A stretch of 9,153 nucleotides of DNA, taken from positions 1 through 9,153 of the forward strand of contig CAKTYE010000086.1 in assembly GCA_934631985.1 (NCBI GenBank), given 5' to 3'. Shown piece by piece: positions 1 to 5,867 of this stretch; position 1 is the stretch's first letter, and every line of letters begins with the position of its first letter. This DNA is from an uncultured Clostridia bacterium (GTDB lineage: Bacteria; Bacillota; Clostridia; Christensenellales; Aristaeellaceae). The notes under the pieces were generated by a model. The model had not been told where the DNA came from. It did not search any database and saw only the letters and a program-made list of their open reading frames with translations. Both the position numbers and the translations under genes were made by a program.

Positions 1-1
1 C

Positions 2-28
2 CTGATGCATCGTAACGATACTGATGCA
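2..28. repeat. Nested inverted/direct repeat at the window edge, possible operator
   Basis: CTGATGCA occurs at 2-9 and again at 21-28. Within this span TGCATC (6-11) is the inverse of GATGCA (23-28), and ATCG-TAA-CGAT forms a smaller dyad at 9-19. The rest of 1-141 is AT-rich and contains no gene and no promoter I can support. A weak TTGGAAA (45-51) / TTTCCAA (91-97) inverted repeat is also present. The dyad may be an operator or the tail of an upstream feature; the window edge prevents a decision. Confidence 0.25.
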
Positions 29-141
29 ATTCTAAATTTTATCATTGGAAACGGGAAATGTCAATCAGTTTTGTGCGATTTTCTCGAAATTTTCCAATTT
101 TTTATTTTTGGCAGGATTTTGAAAGGAATTAGCATACACGC

Positions 142-1068
142 ATGAAACGATTTTTCTGCCTTTTGGCGGTTTTGCTGCTGCTGCCGCTGACGCTTGTCCA
201 TGCGGAGAAGGGCGCGCACGTCATTGATCGTATCACCGATCCGACTGCGGAGCCTGATTTTTCCTTCGCTCCGGACGCAGAGCTGTTTGAGATCATCTTT
301 CCGCAGATCTTGAATTCCGATGCGGCGCTCCTGCGCTGCGGCGGTCATGCCATTCTGATGGACTGCTCCTCGGCCCACCAAAGCGGACGGGTACTGAGCC
401 TGCTGCGGGAGCTGAACGTTACGCATTTGGATGCCGTCATCAACTCCCATCCGCACTACGATCATTTGCAGGGCCTGGAGGCCATTGCAGGTCAGGTGCA
501 GGTGGATGAGCTGCTGGTATCGTTTCCACTTCATTATAATAAGCACATGATTCAGGCAGAGGAGGTCTGCCGCAAGCTGGGCATCCCCATACGCACCTAT
601 GGCGATATGGATACCTATACCCTGGGCGGAACAACGCTGACAGCGTGGTGCAAGGGTGATGACGATTGGAACGCAAATGAACTGTCCGCAATTTGGAAGG
701 TGCAGCTTGGCAAGGCTACTGCGCTTTTCACCGGGGACGCGATGCTGAAAACCCAGCTTCGCCTGCTGGAAACAGTTCCGGCGGAAGAACTGGATATTGA
801 CATTTTGAAATATCCGCACCATGGCTTGAACAAGCTCAATGAGGATTTCTACAACGCCACCACGCCGAAATTTGCCGTCATCACCAACAATGGCACGAAG
901 CCCCAGGAAGCCAAATATTTCCTGAAGCTGAAGCGCGTCCCCATGGCCTTTACCGTGCCGGGCTATGTATCTCTGACCACCGACGGCGAAACGTGGCTGA
1001 TCCAGCGCATTACGCCGGGAACCATCGTCAATGAAAACACCTACGCGGATGACGTGCAGGAGGAATAA
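142..1068 (+). CDS. Exported metallo-beta-lactamase-fold hydrolase (ComEC/Rec2 C-terminal-like)
   Basis: The 308-residue product begins with a classic Sec signal peptide: Lys-Arg, a leucine-rich core at about residues 5-18, and a likely cleavage site after VHA at residue 21. The mature part has metallo-beta-lactamase-fold metal ligands: HPHYDH at 103-108 (HxHxDH motif), TGDA at 197-200 (bridging Asp) and PHHG at 225-228. This set resembles the extracellular MBL domain of ComEC and its stand-alone homologues, some of which are nucleases or phosphodiesterases; the substrate here cannot be read. Without the membrane channel domain of ComEC, it is not by itself a DNA-uptake protein. The start is the first ATG of the frame and gives a perfect signal peptide, although the nearest SD-like GAAAGGA (121-127) is rather far away at 14 nt. 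It converges on the SpoIID-like gene and shares its terminator. The fold is confident; the function is open. Confidence 0.88.
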   Translation: MKRFFCLLAVLLLLPLTLVHAEKGAHVIDRITDPTAEPDFSFAPDAELFEIIFPQILNSDAALLRCGGHAILMDCSSAHQSGRVLSLLRELNVTHLDAVINSHPHYDHLQGLEAIAGQVQVDELLVSFPLHYNKHMIQAEEVCRKLGIPIRTYGDMDTYTLGGTTLTAWCKGDDDWNANELSAIWKVQLGKATALFTGDAMLKTQLRLLETVPAEELDIDILKYPHHGLNKLNEDFYNATTPKFAVITNNGTKPQEAKYFLKLKRVPMAFTVPGYVSLTTDGETWLIQRITPGTIVNENTYADDVQEE

Positions 1069-1073
1069 AGAAG

Positions 1074-1103
1074 CGGCTCTGACAGGCCTTTCTGACAGAG
1101 CCG
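1074..1103. terminator. Bidirectional intrinsic terminator between convergent genes
   Basis: CGGCTCTG (1074-1081) pairs with CAGAGCCG (1096-1103), and after an A/A mismatch the helix continues with CAG/CTG. On the + strand it is followed by a T-rich TATTTCTTT; on the - strand by CTTCTTTATT. It lies six bases after the MBL gene stop and seven bases from the 3' end of the SpoIID-like gene, so it can end transcription from both sides. Confidence 0.85.
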
Positions 1104-1110
1104 TATTTCT

Positions 1111-2076
1111 TTACCAGAAGGTGGCGATGGAAACGTTTTCATAATAGTAGGTCGCGATGTCCGCGGCCTGCATGCCGTCCTGCGCCAAAGCGTAAGCGCC
1201 CCACTGCGGCATGCCCACGCCGTGACCATACCCTTTGCCTGCCATGAAAACGGTTCCGTCTTTGCTGCGCAGCTCTGTCAGCAGCGTAGAGCGCATGACA
1301 GTGCTGCCCAGTGCCAACCGAAGCTCTGCGACCGAGACCTCCACGCCGTCCACAGAAAGCGTCACGGCACGTCCGCTCGGCCCTTTCTGCGCAATTTTAA
1401 CAGTCTTGCAGGAGGTCACATCCGCGCCGACCTTATGGCAGGCGGAAAGAAATTCCTTCGCGGAGAACTGAGCTTCCCATACGGCAGATTTTTTAGGAGC
1501 GTCAGGACTGTCAAGCCCCTTCTCCACACGGGTGTAGGCAGGCTCGGCATCCTGCCAGCCAAGACCTTCCCGGGCCAGTGCAGTGCTTCCGCCGGAATGC
1601 GCATGGAACCAGGCATAGGGGAGTGCGCCCCCGGAGGTCACAAGTACCTGCCCGCACGTTTCCTTCACGGCCTGTCGAATGGTATCATTGATAGCGGATA
1701 TGTCATATGCCTGCGCCTCAGTGATGTCCGTGGAAATATCTGCGTCATCGTAACGGCTGGACTTTTCGAAGACAAACTTCAGCACAAAGGTCCGGGCAAG
1801 AATGGCCTGTGCCTTGAGCGCCTCCAAGGGCCAGTCGTTCGGCATCTCGCCCGCCAGCACGCCGCAGACATAGGTCTCAATGTCCATTTCGCGCAGGGCG
1901 TTCGCTTCCATAATATAAACGTTCAGCAACGGCAGTCCTGCATCATTCGCGGGAAGGGTATCCAGCACCTCGGGGCGCGGAACAGCCGTCGGCGCGGGAG
2001 TGGCGCTGCCCTGCGCAGCACAGGAAGCGAGGGAAAACAGCAGCAAAAGGACCGCTGCAGCGCGAAAAATTTTCAT
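1111..2076 (-). CDS. SpoIID/LytB-family lipoprotein (peptidoglycan lytic transglycosylase-like)
   Basis: The 321-residue protein starts with a lipoprotein signal: hydrophobic residues 6-16 and the lipobox LASC with Cys19, followed by a Ser/Thr/Pro-rich linker (about 20-35). The SpoIID domain then covers most of the chain. It contains YVCGVLAGEMP with Glu77, the position of the catalytic Glu of SpoIID, WPLEALKAQA at 82-91, a FHAHSGG segment at 157-163, and the signature GYGHGVGMPQWGA at 282-294. SpoIID enzymes cleave denuded peptidoglycan glycan strands during engulfment; relatives also exist outside sporulation, so a sporulation role is likely but not proven. The start at 2076 is set by AAGGAGG (2084-2090) seven bases upstream and by the signal peptide; the 58 residues that an upstream ATG at 2250 would add are not signal-like. 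It is a single gene, divergent from the ribosomal operon. Most sporulation SpoIID proteins carry an N-terminal membrane anchor, so a lipid anchor is a noticeable variant. Confidence 0.9.
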   Translation of the reverse strand: MKIFRAAAVLLLLFSLASCAAQGSATPAPTAVPRPEVLDTLPANDAGLPLLNVYIMEANALREMDIETYVCGVLAGEMPNDWPLEALKAQAILARTFVLKFVFEKSSRYDDADISTDITEAQAYDISAINDTIRQAVKETCGQVLVTSGGALPYAWFHAHSGGSTALAREGLGWQDAEPAYTRVEKGLDSPDAPKKSAVWEAQFSAKEFLSACHKVGADVTSCKTVKIAQKGPSGRAVTLSVDGVEVSVAELRLALGSTVMRSTLLTELRSKDGTVFMAGKGYGHGVGMPQWGAYALAQDGMQAADIATYYYENVSIATFW

Positions 2077-2113
2077 GAACGTTCCTCCTTGCAACGTCAG
2101 CTTTTCCCGCGCA

Positions 2114-2148
2114 AGGGCGAACAATACGCCCTGTCTCCCGAAACACAA
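2114..2148 (-). promoter_or_regulatory. Possible promoter of the SpoIID-like gene with an inverted repeat over the -10
   Basis: Read on the - strand, TTGTGT (2143-2148) is followed after 16 bp by TATTGT (2121-2126). Both hexamers are only partial sigma-A matches. The -10 lies in the loop of the inverted repeat AGGGCG (2114-2119) / CGCCCT (2127-2132), an arrangement typical of an operator. A sporulation sigma factor cannot be excluded by eye. Confidence 0.3.
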
Positions 2149-2178
2149 AAAAATTCCTGATTCAGACGCGAAAATTTG

Positions 2179-2207
2179 TTGACAGCGCCGAAAAAGAATG
2201 CTATGAT
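2179..2207 (+). promoter_or_regulatory. Strong sigma-A promoter of the ybxF-rpsL-rpsG-fusA-tuf operon
   Basis: A perfect -35 TTGACA (2179-2184) and a -10 TATGAT (2202-2207, one mismatch) are separated by exactly 17 bp. An AT-rich AAAATTT lies just upstream of the -35. The predicted start is near 2213-2214, giving a leader of about 63 nt. This is by far the best promoter in the window, and no comparable one was seen further down the operon. Confidence 0.88.
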
Positions 2208-2225
2208 TAAAAAGTTGAAGGCATA

Positions 2226-2265
2226 CTTGGGTGAAGTGCGCCTGTTTCATGGGCGCACAAGAGAG
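2226..2265 (+). promoter_or_regulatory. Leader hairpin with kink-turn-like base, candidate autoregulatory element
   Basis: GTGCGCC (2236-2242) pairs perfectly with GGCGCAC (2252-2258). At its base, GAA (2233-2235) faces AGA (2260-2262), allowing G.A, A.G and A.A pairs as in a kink-turn. CTT (2226-2228) can pair with GAG (2263-2265) as the second stem, leaving GGGT (2229-2232) as the bulge. It departs from the standard in having a four-base bulge and an extra A2259. The GAG of the second stem is part of the ybxF SD sequence (AGAGGAG, 2262-2268). The next gene encodes a k-turn-binding protein family member. The hairpin is clear; the k-turn reading is inference. Confidence 0.4.
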
Positions 2266-2276
2266 GAGCGAGCATC

Positions 2277-2519
2277 ATGGAGGCTTTGAAAAGCTGCGAT
2301 CATCGCGTGGTGGGAACCAAACAGGTGCTTCGCGGATTGAAGTCCGGCGCTCTGTCTCAGGTGTATGTCGCCAACGACGCGGACACTTTCCTGTACCAGC
2401 GCATCGTGCGCGCGGCGGAAGCCGCCCAGGTGCCGGTGGTGCGGGTTCCTACGATGAAGGAGCTGGGCGCGTGCTGCGGGGTGGAAGTTGCATCCGCCGC
2501 CGCGGGTATCGCCAAGTGA
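2277..2519 (+). CDS. ybxF: L7Ae-family k-turn RNA-binding protein (YbxF-like)
   Basis: The 80-residue protein matches the small bacterial L7Ae/L30e/Gadd45 family at its usual length. GTKQVLRGLKSG (13-24) is the RNA-contacting loop and helix; VYVANDAD (29-36) and the C-terminal ELG..CGVEVASAA (62-75) are the other family hallmarks. B. subtilis YbxF, encoded just ahead of rpsL, and its paralogue YlxQ are known to bind kink-turn RNA. Here too the gene immediately precedes rpsL, but it is first in the transcription unit instead of following rpoC. AGAGGAG (2262-2268), eight bases before the ATG, fixes the start. Its physiological target is unknown; the k-turn-like structure in its own leader is a plausible one. 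Confidence 0.93.
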   Translation: MEALKSCDHRVVGTKQVLRGLKSGALSQVYVANDADTFLYQRIVRAAEAAQVPVVRVPTMKELGACCGVEVASAAAGIAK

Positions 2520-2540
2520 CCGCCATTTACTACTGCCTGT

Positions 2541-2565
2541 AAGTTTCCGAGGGTTGCGGAAATTT
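2541..2565 (+). promoter_or_regulatory. Intercistronic hairpin between ybxF and rpsL
   Basis: AAGTTTCCG (2541-2549) pairs over nine positions, with one G.T wobble, with CGGAAATTT (2557-2565), leaving the loop AGGGTTG. It ends 15 nt before the rpsL SD. No T-run follows, so it is not a standard terminator; an RNA-processing or stability site is possible. Confidence 0.4.
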
Positions 2566-2592
2566 ATGGATAATTTTCCAGGAGGTGCTTCC

Positions 2593-2967
2593 ATGCCCAC
2601 GATCAATCAGTTGATCCGTAAGGGACGGGAAAAGGTTGTTGAGCATTCCAATTCGCCTATTCTGCAGGGCTGCCCGCAAAAGCGCGGCGTGTGCCTGAGC
2701 GTGAAGACGACCACGCCCAAGAAGCCGAATTCCGCCCTTCGTAAGATTGCGAGAATCCGTCTGACGAACTCCATCGAAGGTACCTGCTACATCCCCGGTA
2801 TCGGCCACAACCTGCAGGAGCATAGCGTTGTGCTGATCCGTGGCGGCCGTGTGCGTGACCTGCCCGGTGTTCGTTACCACATCATTCGCGGCGCGCTGGA
2901 TACCGCTGGCGTTGCCAAGCGGATGCAGGCTCGTTCCCTGTACGGCGCCAAGCGCCCGAAGAAGTAA
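2593..2967 (+). CDS. rpsL: 30S ribosomal protein S12
   Basis: The 124-residue product is S12 at full length, with no gap relative to E. coli S12. It shows CPQKRGVC (27-34), TTTPKKPNSALRK (39-51) that carries the decoding-centre Lys43, GHNLQEHSV (71-79) and RGGRV.DLPGVRYH (83-96). S12 sits at the decoding centre and controls accuracy. The start at 2593 is chosen because AGGAGGTG (2580-2587) lies five bases upstream and MPTINQL is the family's N-terminus. An ATG at 2488 in the same frame would add 35 residues overlapping ybxF and is unlikely. Oddities: residue 88 is Arg (CGT) where most bacteria have Lys, residue 70 is Ile where E. coli has Glu, and LSVK replaces TRVY at 35-38. Arg88 matches a known streptomycin-resistance substitution. 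Second gene of the operon, 73 nt after ybxF. Confidence 0.98.
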   Translation: MPTINQLIRKGREKVVEHSNSPILQGCPQKRGVCLSVKTTTPKKPNSALRKIARIRLTNSIEGTCYIPGIGHNLQEHSVVLIRGGRVRDLPGVRYHIIRGALDTAGVAKRMQARSLYGAKRPKK

Positions 2968-3170
2968 GACCGCTGCGTTCGCTGCTGTTCCAAGCGGAAA
3001 ATAAGCCCGCTGACGTACGCCCCATTCTTCGGAACAGGAATGGCACACGGCGTTCAGACTTCGGCGTTTCCGGCCGCGCTATTCGGCGCGGGGCGGTGTG
3101 ATGCTGACGCACTGCCTGCGAAAGAGAACGCAAACCATGCATCACCTTACATCTTTAAGGAGGGAATCAC
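2968..3170 (+). promoter_or_regulatory. Structured 203-nt rpsL-rpsG intercistronic region, candidate S7 control site
   Basis: No gene is visible here. Three stem-loops are packed in series. First, ACGCC+CCATTC (3017-3027) pairs with GAATGG (3038-3043) and GGCGT (3049-3053) around a five-base bulge. Second, CCGCGC (3074-3079) pairs with GCGCGG (3086-3091). Third, directly abutting, GGCGGTGTG (3092-3100) pairs with CGCACTGCC (3108-3116) with two G.T wobbles. In addition CTGTTCC (2985-2991) is the exact inverse of GGAACAG (3031-3037), which sits in the loop of the first hairpin, so a pseudoknot or an alternative fold is possible. In E. coli S7 represses the str operon by binding between rpsL and rpsG. 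That this region does the same is inference. Confidence 0.5.
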
Positions 3171-3641
3171 ATGCCCCGTCGCGGATTTGTACCCAAGCGC
3201 GAGGTGCTGCCCGATCCCGTATACGGGACCACGGTGGTCACCAAGCTGATCAATCAGATTATGGAAGACGGCAAGCGCGGCATCGCGCAGAACGTCTGCT
3301 ATGAAGCTTTCGAGGCCGTGAAGGAAAAGACCGGCAAGGAAGCGACCGAAGTTTTCCAGGCTGCGCTGAACAACGTTGCGCCCCAGCTGGAGGTTAAGGC
3401 CCGCCGTGTGGGCGGCGCCACCTACCAGGTGCCTATCGAGATTCGTCCCGAGCGCCGTCAGACCCTGGCACTGCGCTGGATCGTGGAATTCTCCCGCAAG
3501 CGCGGCGAGAAGACCATGGCGGAGCGCCTGGCTGCCGAATTGCTGGATGCGTCCAACAACACCGGCGCGGCTGTGAAGCGCAAGGAAGAAATGCACCGTA
3601 TGGCAGAAGCCAACAAGGCGTTCGCCCACTATCGGTGGTAA
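3171..3641 (+). CDS. rpsG: 30S ribosomal protein S7
   Basis: The 156-residue protein has the standard length and sequence of bacterial S7: MPRRG at the N-terminus, DPVYG (15-19), GGATYQVP (81-88), RPERRQTLALRW (92-103) and the C-terminal basic helix ending in AFAHYRW. S7 nucleates assembly of the 30S head on the 3' major domain of 16S rRNA and contacts the E and P sites. AAGGAGGG (3157-3164), six bases before the ATG, sets the start. It lies between rpsL (203 nt upstream, unusually far and structured) and fusA (57 nt downstream). In E. coli S7 is also the translational repressor of this operon. Confidence 0.98.
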   Translation: MPRRGFVPKREVLPDPVYGTTVVTKLINQIMEDGKRGIAQNVCYEAFEAVKEKTGKEATEVFQAALNNVAPQLEVKARRVGGATYQVPIEIRPERRQTLALRWIVEFSRKRGEKTMAERLAAELLDASNNTGAAVKRKEEMHRMAEANKAFAHYRW

Positions 3642-3698
3642 GCACTATTTCAGGCTATGGCCCAGGACGAGCCACCGTAGAAAGGAGAGCGATCCCTT

Positions 3699-5807
3699 AT
3701 GCCCAGAAGTCACCCGCTTGATCGGCTGCGCAATATCGGCATTATGGCGCATATTGACGCCGGCAAGACCACGACTACCGAGCGTATTCTGTACTATACC
3801 GGTAAGACTCACCGCATTGGTGAGGTTCATGACGGTGCTGCCACGATGGACTGGATGGTCCAGGAGCAGGAGCGCGGTATTACCATCACCTCCGCTGCCA
3901 CCACCTGCATCTGGCATGATCCGCTGGATCCTACCAACAAGAACAAGACGTATCGGATCAACATCATCGACACCCCCGGTCACGTGGACTTCACTGTGGA
4001 AGTGGAGCGCTCCCTGCGCGTGCTGGACGGCGCTGTAGCCGTTTTCTGCGCCAAGGGCGGCGTTGAGCCCCAGTCCGAGACCGTGTGGAAGCAGGCCGAG
4101 ACCTACAAGGTCCCCCGCATGGCGTATGTCAACAAGATGGACATCACCGGCGCCAACTTCTACCGCGTTGTCGATATGATGAAGGATCGTCTGCATGCCA
4201 ACGCTGTTCCGATCCAGCTGCCCATCGGTGCTGAAGCGGATTTCCGCGGCATCATCGACCTGATCACCATGCGCGCCGAGGTCTACTACAATGACGACGG
4301 CACCGATGTGCGTGATGAGGAGATCCCGGCCGATATGAAGGAAAAGGCCGAGGAGTATCGTGCGGCGCTGATCGAGGCTGTTGCCGAGACCGACGAAGCC
4401 CTGATGGAAAAGTACTTCAGCGGTGAGGAACTGACCATTGAGGAGATCCGCGCGGCGATCCGCAAGAGCACCATCGAGTGCAAGATGACCCCTGTTATGT
4501 GCGGTACTTCCTACCGCAACAAGGGTGTTCAGCCCCTGCTGGACAACATCATCTATTACATGCCTTCTCCCCTGGACATCCCCGCAATCAAGGGTACCGA
4601 CCCCTTCGATCCCGAGAAGGAGATGGAGCGTCATCCCTCCGATGAGCAGCCTTTCTCCGCTCTGGCGTTCAAGATCATGGTCGACCCCTTCGTTGGTAAG
4701 CTGGCGTTCTTCCGTGTGTACTCCGGCCATCTGGCTGCGGGCAGCTATGTGATGAACTCCACCAAGCAGAAGCGTGAGCGTATGAGCCGTATCATGCTGA
4801 TGCACGCCAACCACCGCGAGGAGGTTGAGGAAATCTACACCGGCGAAATTGCGGGCGCTGTGGGTCTGAAGGACACCACCACCGGCGACACGTTGTGCGA
4901 TGAAAACAACCAGATCATCCTGGAGTCTATGGTGTTCCCCGATCCTGTGATCGAGGTCGCCATCGAGCCCAAGACCAAGGCGGGTCAGGACAAGATGACC
5001 ATGGCGCTGCTGCGTCTGGCTGAGGAAGACCCCACCTTCAAAACCTACACCAACAAGGAGACGGGCCAGACCATCATCGCCGGCATGGGCGAGCTGCATC
5101 TGGAAATCATCGTTGACCGTCTGCTGCGTGAGTTCAAGGTCGAGGCTACCGTTGGCAAGCCCCAGGTTACCTACAAGGCGACCATCCGCAAGACGGTCAA
5201 GGCCGAAGGCCGTTTTGTCCGTCAGACCGGTGGTCACGGTCAGTATGGTCACTGCTGGGTGGAGATTTCTCCCAACGAGGCCGGCAAGGGCTACGAGTTC
5301 GAGTCCCGCATCGTGGGCGGCGTGATTCCGAAGGAATTCATTGCGCCTATCGACGCTGGTATTCAGGGCGCTGCCAAGAGCGGCTATGAAGGCTTCGAAC
5401 TGGTGGACTTCAAGGCTGCCGTGGTCGATGGTTCTTACCACGATGTTGACTCCTCTGCGCAGGCGTACGAAATCGCCGGTTCTATGGCCTTCAAGGCTGC
5501 ACTGGAAAAGGCGAACCCCGTGCTGATGGAGCCCATGATGAAGGTTGAAATCATCGTGCCTGAGCAGTACATGGGCGACGTGATGGGCAACGTGTCCAGC
5601 CGTCGCGGTCGTGTGGATGGCATGGAAGCGCGCGGCGCTGACCAGATCATTCATGCGTATGTCCCGCTGAGCGAGATGTTCGGCTACACCACCGACCTGC
5701 GTTCTCGTACCCAGGGCCGCGGCATGTTCACCATGCAGTTTGACCACTACGAGGAAGTGCCGAAGTCCGTGGCGGACAAGATCATCGGCGCTCGCGAAAA
5801 GAAGTAA
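3699..5807 (+). CDS. fusA: Elongation factor G
   Basis: The 702-residue product is a full-length EF-G of the canonical type, the GTPase that drives translocation and, with RRF, ribosome recycling. The G domain has AHIDAGKT (17-24), RGITI (59-63, switch I), DTPGH (91-95), NKMD (145-148) and GTSYRNKG (269-276). Domain II starts near residue 318. The domain IV tip loop DGSYHDVDSS is near 577-586, and RRGRVDGME, then TQGRGMFTM, mark the end of domain IV and domain V. Before DTPGH there is a short hydrophilic stretch (DPLDPTNKNK) that makes this loop longer than in B. subtilis, similar to the longer E. coli form. AAAGGAGA (3681-3688), ten bases before the ATG, supports the start. No frameshift or missing GTPase motif is seen. 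Confidence 0.98.
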   Translation: MPRSHPLDRLRNIGIMAHIDAGKTTTTERILYYTGKTHRIGEVHDGAATMDWMVQEQERGITITSAATTCIWHDPLDPTNKNKTYRINIIDTPGHVDFTVEVERSLRVLDGAVAVFCAKGGVEPQSETVWKQAETYKVPRMAYVNKMDITGANFYRVVDMMKDRLHANAVPIQLPIGAEADFRGIIDLITMRAEVYYNDDGTDVRDEEIPADMKEKAEEYRAALIEAVAETDEALMEKYFSGEELTIEEIRAAIRKSTIECKMTPVMCGTSYRNKGVQPLLDNIIYYMPSPLDIPAIKGTDPFDPEKEMERHPSDEQPFSALAFKIMVDPFVGKLAFFRVYSGHLAAGSYVMNSTKQKRERMSRIMLMHANHREEVEEIYTGEIAGAVGLKDTTTGDTLCDENNQIILESMVFPDPVIEVAIEPKTKAGQDKMTMALLRLAEEDPTFKTYTNKETGQTIIAGMGELHLEIIVDRLLREFKVEATVGKPQVTYKATIRKTVKAEGRFVRQTGGHGQYGHCWVEISPNEAGKGYEFESRIVGGVIPKEFIAPIDAGIQGAAKSGYEGFELVDFKAAVVDGSYHDVDSSAQAYEIAGSMAFKAALEKANPVLMEPMMKVEIIVPEQYMGDVMGNVSSRRGRVDGMEARGADQIIHAYVPLSEMFGYTTDLRSRTQGRGMFTMQFDHYEEVPKSVADKIIGAREKK

Positions 5808-5814
5808 TGATTCG

Positions 5815-5826
5815 GGCCGCAAGGCC
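5815..5826 (+). other. Small GCAA-tetraloop hairpin between fusA and tuf
   Basis: GGCC (5815-5818) and GGCC (5823-5826) enclose the GNRA-type loop GCAA. The hairpin lies eight nt after the fusA stop, in the 60-nt gap before tuf. It is short and lacks a T-run, so a terminator is unlikely; a 3'-end stabiliser or processing mark is possible. Confidence 0.3.
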
Positions 5827-5867
5827 ATCAAAAGACTTTTCAGCTGTATATAAGGAGGAACTTCCCT

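Noticed and set aside
109..122. Sigma-54-like TGGCAG...TTGA before the MBL gene
   Set aside because: The -12 element lacks the required GC, and the site overlaps the presumed ribosome-binding region.
1222..2160. 312-codon + strand frame across the SpoIID-like gene
   Set aside because: Shadow of the - strand gene, which has clear domain motifs, SD and lipobox; the + frame shows no family features.
2077..2250. N-terminal extension of the SpoIID-like protein from an ATG at 2250
   Set aside because: It would place 58 non-signal residues before a clear lipoprotein signal and ignore the AAGGAGG next to 2076; it also crosses the opposite promoter.
2488..2592. Upstream in-frame start for rpsL
   Set aside because: It would overlap ybxF and add 35 residues before the universal MPTINQL start, which has its own SD.
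5847..5852. TATATA as a -10 for a private tuf promoter
   Set aside because: It overlaps the start of the tuf SD, leaving almost no leader, and no matching -35 was seen 17 bp upstream.
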